Shown: piece after piece, positions 1 through 8,509 of the stretch
Numbering within the stretch: the stretch's first letter is position 1
How the letters are laid out: every line of letters begins with the position of its first letter
Source of the DNA: Clostridiales bacterium
GTDB lineage: Bacteria > Bacillota > Clostridia > TANB77 > CAG-508
Assembly (NCBI GenBank): GCA_019417465.1
Contig: DXVF01000008.1
Coordinates: forward strand, 29,434 to 93,433
Reading direction: 5' to 3'
DNA length: 64,000 nt
Notes under the pieces: model-generated
Database searches by the model: none
The model's input: the letters and a program-made list of their open reading frames with translations, nothing else
Told to the model about the DNA's origin: nothing
Position numbers and translations under genes: made by a program

Positions 1-273
1 TATAACAACATAATCTTCATTTAATTTTGGAATTATTTCTTCATGTATATGTCTTAACTTATCTGCTGCTGAAAATAATGCTAATTCTTTAATGATATCT
101 TTATCATTAATTTCCTCATTTAAAAATCTTTTTACTCTTTCATCTTTTCTATACCAGTTAGTTGGTTGTTTTGTTAAATGTACCTTATTTCCTATACTTA
201 AAAAATATTTTTCTATATTCTTTATCTGAGTAGTTTTACCTGCTCCATCTATACCACAAACAGCAATTAACAT
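1..273 (-). CDS. tmk: Thymidylate kinase, C-terminus beyond the window
   Basis: Only the first 91 codons are in the window. They show the P-loop GIDGAGKTT right after the start, and then KQPTNWYRKD, which matches the dTMP-binding region of thymidylate kinases (dTMP + ATP to dTDP). The ATG at 273 overlaps the 3' end of pyrF by 7 bases, so the two genes are translationally coupled in one minus-strand operon. An SD-like GAGGAG lies just upstream, inside the pyrF coding sequence. The assignment rests on the N-terminal third only. Confidence 0.8.
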   Translation of the reverse strand, partial: MLIAVCGIDGAGKTTQIKNIEKYFLSIGNKVHLTKQPTNWYRKDERVKRFLNEEINDKDIIKELALFSAADKLRHIHEEIIPKLNEDYVVI

Positions 274-1223
274 AATCTCTCCTCCTCATGTTTTAATATA
301 TTTTTTAAAATATATTCTCTTGGTTTTTCTGCCTTATATATTGCTCTACCTATTATTGGAAAATCTCCTCCAGCTTTAAGTACCTCATCATATTTTCCTC
401 CTTGAGCCCCTACTCCACAACATACGATTTTACATTTATCCTGAACAATTTTTTTTACTTCTCTTATTCGATCTGGTCTATTCCCAGGTGCTTGTACTGC
501 AGCACATCCGTATGTAACAGCTAATTCCACTAATGAGTTGGCTAAGCCTTGAGTATATACAAGTCCACCCGGATGAGTAAATTCAGTTTGTACTACTAAT
601 GCAATTTTATCATCTGCTGCATTCATAGCTTCTTCTAGACCATCTGGTCCTACTATTCCATGTATCATAATTGCATCTCCACCCTCATCTTTAGCGATCT
701 TTATTATTTTATTATTAGTTACAGGTACATCTGCTATTTTAAAATCACAAAATATAGGTAATTTATATTTACTTTTCAGTTTTCCAATAATATTAATTCC
801 TTCTTTAAGAACTAATGGATAATTTAATTTTATACAATCAACTAAATCATAACATTGATCCATTACTTTAAAACCTTCTTCTATATTCTCAGTATCTAAT
901 GCTACAATAATATGATTTTTAGGTTCTATAAATTGTTTTTTTATCATAATATCCTCCTCTTTGAACATTTTATTTAAAACTTCTATTCCATATTCTTCCG
1001 ACTCTAATTTGCTTACTATAAATCTACTTTCATCATATAGATACATTTCTATATTTTTATTTTTAGCAATAATAATTTTTCCTTCTGCAATATTATTAAC
1101 ACTTGTAAATTCTGTTTTTAAAATATTATATAGTTTTTCCTTATTTAAACTATAAATTTCTCCTTCTAAAGAAACTTTTTCATAGTCTGCACACCCTTCA
1201 TTTTTCCTTATAGTATAATTCAT
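267..1223 (-). CDS. pyrF: Orotidine 5'-phosphate decarboxylase with an N-terminal extension
   Basis: Decarboxylates OMP to UMP, the last step of pyrimidine synthesis. The catalytic domain covers about residues 103-318, with IVALDT, the catalytic segment FCDFKIADVP, and the phosphate-binding end GVGAQGGKYDE...IIGRAIY. It resembles the short archaeal-type enzyme. About 92 residues precede it and match nothing I recognise. The ATG at 1223 has GGAGG upstream. A second in-frame ATG at 947 has AGAGGAGGAT directly upstream and would give a normal 226-residue enzyme, so the locus may make two products. It is followed by tmk with overlap. Confidence 0.85.
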   Translation of the reverse strand: MNYTIRKNEGCADYEKVSLEGEIYSLNKEKLYNILKTEFTSVNNIAEGKIIIAKNKNIEMYLYDESRFIVSKLESEEYGIEVLNKMFKEEDIMIKKQFIEPKNHIIVALDTENIEEGFKVMDQCYDLVDCIKLNYPLVLKEGINIIGKLKSKYKLPIFCDFKIADVPVTNNKIIKIAKDEGGDAIMIHGIVGPDGLEEAMNAADDKIALVVQTEFTHPGGLVYTQGLANSLVELAVTYGCAAVQAPGNRPDRIREVKKIVQDKCKIVCCGVGAQGGKYDEVLKAGGDFPIIGRAIYKAEKPREYILKNILKHEEERLC

Positions 1224-1233
1224 TTTTCCTCCA

Positions 1234-2358
1234 TCATAATTTTTTTAGCAAATCTATTAATTTATCTATTTCTTCTTTTTTAGTATTATGTGAAAAAGAT
1301 ATTCTTACAGTCCCTTCTGGAAAAGTCTTTAATGTTTTATGTATTTGTGGTGCACAATGTAATCCTGCTCTTACTAAAATATTTCCTTCTTGGAATAAAT
1401 ATGGTGCAACAACATAGTTCGAATCTAAATTACTTATTTTAAATGATATTACACCTGTTCTTTTGCTTTCTTTTCCACAAAAAATATTCATGTTGCTTAT
1501 AGATTTACTTTTCTTTACAAAATAATTTACTAATTCATTTTCATATTCTCTATATTGTTTTCTTACTTCTTTAGTTATTACTTCTATACTCTTTTCCAAT
1601 GCTAATATTCCTAATAAATTCATTGTTCCCGTTTCTAGCATATCTGGTAATACTCTTGGTTGTTTCATATTACTAGAAAGTTTTCCTGTTCCACCATAGT
1701 AAATTGGCTCTAGCTTTATTCCCTTTTTATATATAATATATCCAATACCTGGTAATGCATACAAATGTTTATGAGCAGAACCTACTACAACATCTGCATT
1801 TAAATTCTTAACCGATATATCATCATATCCTGCTGTTTGAGATATATCTACAATAAACAATATATCTTTATTTTTTATTTGTTTTCCTATTTTTTCTAAA
1901 TCATATATATTACCCGTAACATTAGACCCATGATTCATTATGATGGCTTTAGTCTCATCATTCATTTCATTTAATATTCTCTCAGGATGTTCCTCTTGAT
2001 TCCCATCCATGTACTCAATTATCTTATATGATGTATTAAATTCCTTCAATGGTCTATATACACAATGATGTTCACAATTAGTTGTAATAATTTGATTATT
2101 TATATCTCTTGACAATGTCTTTATTGCTATATTCATTCCAATAGTTGCTGTTGGAATAAAAGCTACTTCATAACCATCAGTTGCATCAAAATATTTTAGT
2201 ATTTTTTCTCTTACATCATCTAATATGTTTTTTCCATTTGTTCTGTTAGGAGAATGATTAAAACTTTTGCAATACTTTTTTATTACATCTTGTATCTCTG
2301 GTAATTTAGGAAAAGCTGTTGCTGCATTATCTAAATATATTTTTTCATTTTCTTTCAT
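1234..2358 (-). CDS. Cysteine desulfurase family aminotransferase (class V)
   Basis: A 374-residue PLP enzyme of the NifS/SufS-like family. It opens with YLDNAATAFPKLPE, typical of the Firmicute subgroup of cysteine desulfurase-like proteins. The PLP lysine lies in GSAHKHLYALPG (about residue 196) and the sulfur-carrying cysteine in RAGLHCAP near the C-terminus. It would release sulfur from cysteine for Fe-S clusters or thiolated cofactors, although this subgroup has no firmly fixed role. It lies upstream of pyrF and tmk with an 11-bp gap. The SD AGGAGG is just before the ATG, and a terminator-like hairpin sits in its leader. Confidence 0.82.
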   Translation of the reverse strand: MKENEKIYLDNAATAFPKLPEIQDVIKKYCKSFNHSPNRTNGKNILDDVREKILKYFDATDGYEVAFIPTATIGMNIAIKTLSRDINNQIITTNCEHHCVYRPLKEFNTSYKIIEYMDGNQEEHPERILNEMNDETKAIIMNHGSNVTGNIYDLEKIGKQIKNKDILFIVDISQTAGYDDISVKNLNADVVVGSAHKHLYALPGIGYIIYKKGIKLEPIYYGGTGKLSSNMKQPRVLPDMLETGTMNLLGILALEKSIEVITKEVRKQYREYENELVNYFVKKSKSISNMNIFCGKESKRTGVISFKISNLDSNYVVAPYLFQEGNILVRAGLHCAPQIHKTLKTFPEGTVRISFSHNTKKEEIDKLIDLLKKL

Positions 2359-2383
2359 ATCTTCCTCCTATAAAACAAAAAAG

Positions 2384-2409
2384 AAAATTACCATTTTTTA
2401 GTAATTTTA
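2384..2409 (-). terminator. Hairpin in the leader of the cysteine desulfurase gene
   Basis: Read on the minus strand, AAAATTAC and GTAATTTT pair around an 8-10 base loop and are followed by CTTTTTTG, some 15 bases before the SD. The position suggests an attenuator, or the end of an upstream transcript. No ligand is suggested by the sequence. Confidence 0.4.
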
Positions 2410-2451
2410 TTTTTTAAAGAATACATTATGTAAATAGATAAAGTGGCATAT

Positions 2452-2476
2452 TAGAGCAATAAAATTTATTGCTCTT
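2452..2476. terminator. Palindrome in the 397-bp gap between the dipeptidase and cysteine desulfurase genes
   Basis: AGAGCAATAAA and TTTATTGCTCT form a near-perfect 11-bp palindrome with a one-base centre. It could be a protein-binding site or a weak bidirectional terminator. I see no further gene in 2359-2755; a 20-codon frame at about 2700-2745 is too short to support. Confidence 0.35.
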
Positions 2477-2755
2477 AAATAAAAATATATATCTATATTC
2501 TTTTGAATAATTATACTTCTCATCTTTACCTCTTTGTTTACCATTACTTATTTGCAAATATTACATTCATATTGTATATTCGTAAATGTAAATATTCAAT
2601 ATATAGTGTGTTATTGATTTTAATTTCTATCGACATTTTATGACATATTTCTATCCTTTATTCCTTTTTTCTACTTTTTATCTAAAAATCAAAAATAAGA
2701 TCTAATTTTACGATATAAATTGAATCTACTGCTCTTGATGCCATCTTGTATAATT

Positions 2756-3694
2756 CTATAATGTTTTTAATACTCTTAACCAATTTTCTCCCATGACTTT
2801 ATTAATTTCTTCCTCTGTAAAACCTTCTATTTTCATCTTTTCTTCTAATTTATTAATATCTTTAATGCCTCTAATATCTAATGGCATTTTACTAAAATCC
2901 ACCCCATCAAAATCGCTACCTAATCCCACATAATCAATTCCAACTAAATCTTTTATATATTTTATATGTTTTATAATATCACTTGAATTACTTTTACCAG
3001 ATTTATTTAGGAAATGTGATGCAAAACATATTCCTATTATTCCTTTTCTATTTGCAATTTCTATTATCTGCTTATCTTTTAGATTTCTTGGATGATCACA
3101 AATCGAATACACACATGAATGTGTAGCAACAATCGTATTATTCGTACATTTAGTTATATCCCAAAAAGTTTTTTCTGAAGAATGTGAAACATCTATAATT
3201 ATATTTTTTTCTTCTAACTTTTTTATATATTCTTCTCCAAGTTTTGTAAGTCCTTTGTCTTCTTTTGTTAATGCACCACATCCTAAATCATTATCTTCAT
3301 TCCATGTAACAGACATTACACGAATACCTTTTTCATATAATTTTTCTATATTTTTAATATTTCCAGATATAGCACTTCCATTTTCTATTGTAAGTATTAT
3401 ACCAACTTTTTTTTCATTAATAACTCTACTTAAATCTTCTTGATTTAAAATATTTATTATTTCTTTATTATCTTTATTCTTTTCAAATTGCTCTAAAATG
3501 TTAGTTGCTCTATTAAATCCACCTAACTTGTTATCTACATATTTAGGGTCTATATATGCTGCCATCATTTGTACACATGGTGTTTTACTATTTGCATCCA
3601 CTAAATTGAAACAATATTTTTTATCTTTTAAATTAGATTTTTCATCTAATGCTTTTGACAAAGTATCACAATGTCCATCTACTAAACATTTCAT
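2756..3694 (-). CDS. Membrane dipeptidase family (peptidase M19)
   Basis: A 312-residue zinc dipeptidase related to renal dipeptidase and PepM19. The metal and active-site motifs are present: DGHCDT at residues 6-11, TIENG near 100, DVSHSSEKTFWD around 165, ATHSC near 187 and GLGSDFDGVD near 258. The family hydrolyses dipeptides, often with broad or D-residue specificity, and acts in the cytoplasm when no signal peptide is present, as here. It appears monocistronic, with an SD-like GAGGGAG before the ATG. Confidence 0.88.
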   Translation of the reverse strand: MKCLVDGHCDTLSKALDEKSNLKDKKYCFNLVDANSKTPCVQMMAAYIDPKYVDNKLGGFNRATNILEQFEKNKDNKEIINILNQEDLSRVINEKKVGIILTIENGSAISGNIKNIEKLYEKGIRVMSVTWNEDNDLGCGALTKEDKGLTKLGEEYIKKLEEKNIIIDVSHSSEKTFWDITKCTNNTIVATHSCVYSICDHPRNLKDKQIIEIANRKGIIGICFASHFLNKSGKSNSSDIIKHIKYIKDLVGIDYVGLGSDFDGVDFSKMPLDIRGIKDINKLEEKMKIEGFTEEEINKVMGENWLRVLKTL

Positions 3695-3753
3695 CTATTA
3701 TTCTCCCTCTTATAACATTTATTTTATAAAATATATGAATTATAATTTACTAC

Positions 3754-3808
3754 AAAAAAAAACTGCAGAATCATAATAATATAAACTTATTACAATTCTA
3801 CAGTTTTT
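3754..3808 (-). terminator. Intrinsic terminator after the SpoIIID-like gene
   Basis: A long imperfect stem (ACTGTAGAATTGTAATA against TATTATGATTCTGCAGT) is followed on the minus strand by a run of nine T. It begins within a few bases of the stop of the SpoIIID-like gene. Confidence 0.75.
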
Positions 3809-3809
3809 A

Positions 3810-4061
3810 TTACTTCTTATTGGCAACTTCAAGCTTCTTCTTGAGTGCTAATCCGCCTCTTAACGGAGCTGCCTCTCGATTTTCTTGCAACAATGCTTTA
3901 ACCTCCCAATACAGAGATTCATCAATTTCTTTTAGATAAACTCTAAAGTTTTTGTGAAGTGTCGTTTTAGATGTTTCGAACTGTTCTGCAGTTTTCCGTA
4001 ATGTAGATTTATTACATAAAAAATATTCTGCTTGTTTCCGAAGCATTTCAGGGCTTGTCAT
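3810..4061 (-). CDS. SpoIIID-like DNA-binding protein (second, intact copy)
   Basis: An 83-residue helix-turn-helix protein. It aligns along its whole length with SpoIIID: STLRKTAEQF and TSKTTLHKNF fill the place of the HTH and recognition helix, and APLRGGLALKKK matches the C-terminal RHLRGGEATKLK box. It is clearly more diverged than the split spoIIID at 17.1/23.1 kb, for example having TTLHKNF in place of STVHKD. It contains two in-frame CGG codons (at about 3989 and 4040), a codon otherwise absent from ordinary genes here, so it may be acquired. It could act as a separate regulator or as a stand-in while spoIIID is interrupted. SD GGAGG precedes the ATG. Confidence 0.7.
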   Translation of the reverse strand: MTSPEMLRKQAEYFLCNKSTLRKTAEQFETSKTTLHKNFRVYLKEIDESLYWEVKALLQENREAAPLRGGLALKKKLEVANKK

Positions 4062-4156
4062 TTTAACTCCTCCTTTTGGTTTACAATTCAGTGATTCCTA
4101 TGTATATATTATATTCTACGAATTCAAATTAATTCCTACTATTAATTAATATTATT

Positions 4157-5035
4157 TTAATACCCATCTCTTAGACAAAGTGATTCCTCTTGCTCTTGCC
4201 TTTGTTCTTGATTATTTTTATTTACACTTGGTATATCTTGTTCAGTTACTTTTTTAAATTTCCCCATATTTGTATCATATAAATAATATATAAAATTTTC
4301 ATCCCTACTTTCTTCTTTTGTCATTAATACATATTGTATATTACTTCCTAATTGTTTTTTATTTATAGGTTCTATTTTTACTTTTTTATCAGGAAATGCT
4401 GTTTTCATCAAATATCTATAATATTTATGTAGCTCAACATTTGTTAAATCTCTACCTATAACTTCGCTAACATAGTCTCCTCTATCAGATAAAACTTTAT
4501 CTAACCTTTTTGCAAAATCGGTTTCATTTTCCATTATATCTTTTACATCATAATTTTCTTTTCTATATCCATTTTCATCTATGAATCCTAACTCTTTATC
4601 GATTGTTTCTATTTCTGGCAATAAACTTTGTTCAAATCCCTGTGGTCTTTCCTTTACCTTTACTGGATATAGTTCTTTTACTATTGATACACAAGTACTT
4701 CTTTCCTCATCTAATTTAATAAAAACATCTCCACCCATTAATTCAGCATCTATTCCTAACTGTTTTAATAGTCTAGTATAAGTGCTTCCTAATCCAACAC
4801 AAATCTGATTATCATTTTGTATATTATTTATTATTTCTTCTTCATTTCCTGAATTTACAATTTGTATAATCCTAGTCATTATTGCATTCCTTTTATCATG
4901 ATCTCCATAATTATATTCTGAATCATACTTATATATCTCACATAACTTTATACAAATATCTCTTGCTTTTTTTAGTGTACTCCATTCTGGATTTATTTCT
5001 AACATAAACTTATTTATCTTTTCTAGATTTTCCAT
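4157..5035 (-). CDS. Uncharacterised protein, possibly transglutaminase-like
   Basis: 292 residues from the ATG at 5035; the GTG nine bases upstream lies inside the SD (AGAGGTGG), so the ATG is the better start. I do not recognise the family. The segment QICVGLGSTYTRLLKQLGI resembles the Cys-helix of transglutaminase-like/papain-like folds, but no clear catalytic His-Asp pair can be assigned. The C-terminus is rich in Q and E. No signal peptide or membrane segment is seen. It lies alone between the SpoIIID-like gene and the rplT terminator. Confidence 0.55.
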   Translation of the reverse strand: MENLEKINKFMLEINPEWSTLKKARDICIKLCEIYKYDSEYNYGDHDKRNAIMTRIIQIVNSGNEEEIINNIQNDNQICVGLGSTYTRLLKQLGIDAELMGGDVFIKLDEERSTCVSIVKELYPVKVKERPQGFEQSLLPEIETIDKELGFIDENGYRKENYDVKDIMENETDFAKRLDKVLSDRGDYVSEVIGRDLTNVELHKYYRYLMKTAFPDKKVKIEPINKKQLGSNIQYVLMTKEESRDENFIYYLYDTNMGKFKKVTEQDIPSVNKNNQEQRQEQEESLCLRDGY

Positions 5036-5110
5036 ACTTACCACCTCTTATATATAATAATATAAAAATTTAGTAAATACAAATTATAAATACAATAATT
5101 ATAATTAACA

Positions 5111-5146
5111 AAAAACTGAATTAGATAACTACTAATCCAGTTTTTA
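5111..5146 (-). terminator. Terminator of the infC-rpmI-rplT operon
   Basis: On the minus strand ACTGGATTAG pairs with CTAATTCAGT around a 7-base loop and is followed by TTTTTTG, immediately after rplT. Confidence 0.8.
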
Positions 5147-5150
5147 TAAA

Positions 5151-5501
5151 TTATGCATTTTTTGCAATTTCTACTATTTTTGTAAAAGCTTCAGCATCTG
5201 TTACAGCTAATTCTGCAAGCATTTTTCTGTTTACAACAACATTTGCTTTTTTTAGCCCTGCTATCATTTTGCTATATGTCATTCCATTTTGTCTTGCAGC
5301 TGCATTAATTCTTGCAATCCATAATTTTCTAAAATTGCTCTTTTTATCTTTTCTTCCTACATATGCATATGCTCCTGATTTCATAACAGCTTGTTTAGCC
5401 ATTCTAAATCTATAGTGTTTTGCACCATAATATCCTTTTGCTCTTTTTAATATTTTTTTATGTTTTTTACGAGTAATTACCGCTGTTTTAACTCTTGCCA
5501 T
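5151..5501 (-). CDS. rplT: 50S ribosomal protein L20
   Basis: 116 residues, the usual length. It has the L20 signatures ARVKTAV, RKKHKKILKRAKGYYG and WIARINAAARQNGMTYSKMI. It binds 23S rRNA early in assembly and in Firmicutes represses its own operon through the infC leader. It is the last gene of infC-rpmI-rplT and is followed directly by a terminator. Confidence 0.97.
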   Translation of the reverse strand: MARVKTAVITRKKHKKILKRAKGYYGAKHYRFRMAKQAVMKSGAYAYVGRKDKKSNFRKLWIARINAAARQNGMTYSKMIAGLKKANVVVNRKMLAELAVTDAEAFTKIVEIAKNA

Positions 5502-5532
5502 TTATTTTTCACTCCTATCTTATTTCTATTTT

Positions 5533-5736
5533 TTAGTTACCATATGGTAATAATTTCTTAATTCCTGCTTCACATGTTTTATCTGCATAAGCATCTTGAA
5601 TTTTTCCTCTTGATTTTGCTCTTGGTGTTTTATTTGCTAAAAGATGTCTTCTATTTGATTTTGTTCTTTTAACCTTTCCTGTTGCAGTATACTTATATCT
5701 TTTTTTTGCTGCTTTATTTGTTTTTAATTTTGGCAT
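5533..5736 (-). CDS. rpmI: 50S ribosomal protein L35
   Basis: 67 residues starting at MPKLKTNKAAKKRYK, the invariant L35 N-terminus. The frame stays open upstream, but the ATG at 5736 has AGAGGAGA before it and matches the family start. It lies between infC and rplT in the standard operon order. Confidence 0.96.
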   Translation of the reverse strand: MPKLKTNKAAKKRYKYTATGKVKRTKSNRRHLLANKTPRAKSRGKIQDAYADKTCEAGIKKLLPYGN

Positions 5737-5834
5737 AATATTTAAAATCTCCTCTCTATTTCTATTGTGAAGAATATTTATTTTGGTCATTTTCCTCACT
5801 TTTTTGACCTTCTATATATTAATATCATCTAAGA

Positions 5835-6350
5835 TTATTTTTCACTTTTCTTAGCTAATATTATAAACATATTTTTTCCTTCTAATATTGGTTTTTTCTC
5901 TGGTGATGAAATATCTGATAAGTCTTCTATAAATTTATTTAGAGTTTCTTCTCCTAATTTTACGTAATTTAATTCTCTACCTCTAAATTTAACTGTTATT
6001 TTTACCTTATTTCCATCTTCTATGAACTTTCTTGCATTTTTTGCTTTAAATTCAAAATCATGTTGCTCAATATTAGGTGTAATTCTTATTTCTTTTGTTT
6101 CTAATGTTTTTTGTTTTTTTCTTGCTTCTTTTTCTCTTTTAGCTTGCTCAAATTTATATTTGCCATAGTTCATTATTTTACAAACTGGTGGCTGTGCATT
6201 TGGAGCAACTAATACTAAATCTAATTTTTTTTCATAAGCGATATCTAATGCTTCTTTTAATGAAATTGGTCCATTTTTCTTTCCATCTTCGTCTATTAAT
6301 TGAACCTCTTTCGCTCTTATTTGCTCATTAATAGGTAATTCTTGTTTTAT
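5835..6350 (-). CDS. infC: Translation initiation factor IF-3, non-AUG start
   Basis: 171 residues with the IF-3 motifs LPINEQIRAKEVQLID, APNAQPPVCKIMNYGKY and the C-domain KAKNARKFIEDGNKVKITVKF-like stretch. It binds the 30S subunit and proofreads start-codon choice. The best start is ATA at 6350, seven bases after the SD GGAGGT; a TTG further upstream would place the SD inside the gene. Rare start codons are a known feature of infC and allow IF-3 to repress itself. It heads infC-rpmI-rplT. Confidence 0.92.
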   Translation of the reverse strand: MKQELPINEQIRAKEVQLIDEDGKKNGPISLKEALDIAYEKKLDLVLVAPNAQPPVCKIMNYGKYKFEQAKREKEARKKQKTLETKEIRITPNIEQHDFEFKAKNARKFIEDGNKVKITVKFRGRELNYVKLGEETLNKFIEDLSDISSPEKKPILEGKNMFIILAKKSEK

Positions 6351-6365
6351 ATAAAACACCTCCAA

Positions 6366-6398
6366 TAAAAATTAAAAAGATTGACTTTTCTGCCAATC
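6366..6398 (-). terminator. Attenuator in the infC leader
   Basis: On the minus strand GATTG pairs with CAATC around a 10-base loop and is followed by TTTTTAATTTTTATT, ending a few bases before the infC SD. The position and shape fit the L20-responsive transcription attenuator known upstream of infC in Firmicutes; L20 control here is inferred. Confidence 0.6.
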
Positions 6399-6617
6399 CT
6401 CCTCATATAACAAATATATATTCATAATAAATAGATATTATTAATCTATTTAAAAAACAATATTTATTAACCTTTTTCTATACGATAAGGTGAGAAGTGA
6501 TTTAGCTTCTTCTTTTTTTGACTATATAATAATACTATATTTTACTATAATTGTCAACACTTTCTTGAAATTTATTAGGACTTAAAAATTTTTTCATGTT
6601 TTTACCCTGATATCATC

Positions 6618-6663
6618 AAAAATAATACTTATATCTCACCTTTGAAATATAAGTATTATTTTT
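6618..6663. terminator. Bidirectional terminator
   Basis: AAAATAATACTTATAT and ATATAAGTATTATTTT form a perfect 16-bp stem flanked by A/T runs on both sides, 40 bp after the VWA gene. It can end transcription on the minus strand. Confidence 0.75.
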
Positions 6664-6702
6664 AAATCTTTAGTAAATTTTTATTGTATAATTGTATATT
6701 TG

Positions 6703-8466
6703 TTAACAATCAATTAATTCTTGTAGTAATTCTATTTCTTGTTTTAGATTATCATCTTTAAGTTCATTTTTTTCATTCTCTAAATAAGATTTGATTTTTC
6801 TAAAATTTTCTTTATACTCTTCACTTACTGTTAGTTTTACAGATGTTCTTTCATTTTCGCCTAAAATTATTTGTATATCTTCTATTGTATAATCACAATC
6901 TATTACACCTATATTTTCGTCTATATAAAATCTTTCATCTTTATTACTTCTTTCATATAAAATCCAAGATTTTAATGTATTTGCATATCTTGTTAATGCT
7001 ACAGCCTTTCTAATTCCTGTATTTTCATAGAATTCTTCATCTTTATCAAATTCGATATCTTGCGAATTTGAATGTTTATTTCCATCTCTATCTGTATATG
7101 AAACACTTAAATTAATTTTATTATCTGTTTGATTGTCTTTTTTCTTTAATTTTAATAATATTACTCCACCTTTAGATTCTGAATTTTCATTTGTACTTGA
7201 TGGGAATAAAGTGTTTACTTTCATTATATTTCCTGATGATTTATCTGCTGAATCTGTACCATATACTTTTTCAATCTCATATCCTACAGATTCAAAATTT
7301 AAGTTTAAGTCAAATACTAATGGAGTAACCATATATTCAAAGTCTTCACTTAATATTTTCTTAAATTGTTCTTTACTACTAATTGAATAATAATTTGCAC
7401 CTTTAACATTTGATATATTTTCTATAACTTCTGTGTTAAAATCTACACCTACTCCTATAAAGCTTGTATATATTCCTTCTTTTGAATTTTCTTCTATGTA
7501 TTTTAATAAACCACTTTTGCTTGTTTCTCCTATATTTGGCATAGCATCAGTAATTACAATTATTCTATTATCATACTCTTTATCATCTAATAGTTTATCA
7601 TCAAATAATTCTGTTCCTTTTTTATAACCCGCTTCGAAATTTGTTCCACCTCTAGCTTCTATTTCAGATATATGTTTTTTTATTTCTTTTACATTGGTTT
7701 CTCCTATTAAATTTAAAGGTTTTGCTAAATATGCACTATTATCAAATAAAACTATCCCGAATCTATCATCATCATTTAATTCATCTATCATTAAATTTAC
7801 AGATTCGTTTGCAAGTTCCATTTTGCTTTTATTTTTCTTCAAATTTGAAAAAATACTATTATTTTCATCATAATAATATGAATTTAAAGGTGATTCCATA
7901 GAACCTGATATATCAAGTACAACAACTATATTTTGTTTTTTACGTTTAAAATCACTTTGTTTTATATTAGAATTTAGTCCAACTGTCATATAATATTCTT
8001 TTTCTGCAGAAATAGGATCTTTTGATATTGCCATAGAATATGATGGTGAAAATAATTCTGAACTTTCTTTGGCTTTTCCCGTTTCAAAATAATAATCATA
8101 AAATAACCCATTATATGTAATATCTGTAGAAATCGGAAAATATCCATTTTTTATATTCTCTCTAAAATTTTCTATATTTTTTGAACCACCTACTGATAAA
8201 CCAACTGTACTTTCACTATTTGAATAAGTCATAGCACTATCAGCTGTTGGTGACGATGATGATCCTGATTGAACTGAAAAGGCTCCTCCAGAGCTCTTGC
8301 TTGTTATATATTCCTCGTTACTATTTTTATAAGAATATTCCCAATCGTCTATTTTTGCTTTTGTAACATTATTATTTAAATTTGTAAAGTAATAACTTAC
8401 TGCTATTATACTAATAATTATAACAACAACTAATATTCCTACTAATATTTTTATTTTTTTATTCAT
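6703..8466 (-). CDS. VWA-domain protein with N-terminal membrane anchor
   Basis: 587 residues. A single hydrophobic segment at about residues 6-28 acts as an uncleaved anchor or signal. A Ser/Gly-rich stretch follows, then a von Willebrand A domain at about 175-375 with the MIDAS motif DISGSME and a later metal-site segment ITDAMPN. The C-terminal part matches the region found after VWA in YfbK/chloride-channel-like proteins. The domain binds proteins through a metal ion and is extracellular in this topology. It follows the sigma-factor gene with a 43-bp gap, so the two are probably co-transcribed and may form a surface-signalling unit. Confidence 0.8.
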   Translation of the reverse strand: MNKKIKILVGILVVVIIISIIAVSYYFTNLNNNVTKAKIDDWEYSYKNSNEEYITSKSSGGAFSVQSGSSSSPTADSAMTYSNSESTVGLSVGGSKNIENFRENIKNGYFPISTDITYNGLFYDYYFETGKAKESSELFSPSYSMAISKDPISAEKEYYMTVGLNSNIKQSDFKRKKQNIVVVLDISGSMESPLNSYYYDENNSIFSNLKKNKSKMELANESVNLMIDELNDDDRFGIVLFDNSAYLAKPLNLIGETNVKEIKKHISEIEARGGTNFEAGYKKGTELFDDKLLDDKEYDNRIIVITDAMPNIGETSKSGLLKYIEENSKEGIYTSFIGVGVDFNTEVIENISNVKGANYYSISSKEQFKKILSEDFEYMVTPLVFDLNLNFESVGYEIEKVYGTDSADKSSGNIMKVNTLFPSSTNENSESKGGVILLKLKKKDNQTDNKINLSVSYTDRDGNKHSNSQDIEFDKDEEFYENTGIRKAVALTRYANTLKSWILYERSNKDERFYIDENIGVIDCDYTIEDIQIILGENERTSVKLTVSEEYKENFRKIKSYLENEKNELKDDNLKQEIELLQELIDC

Positions 8467-8509
8467 TATAAATTCCCCCTAAATAATTTTAAAGAAATTC
8501 TTCTTTATA

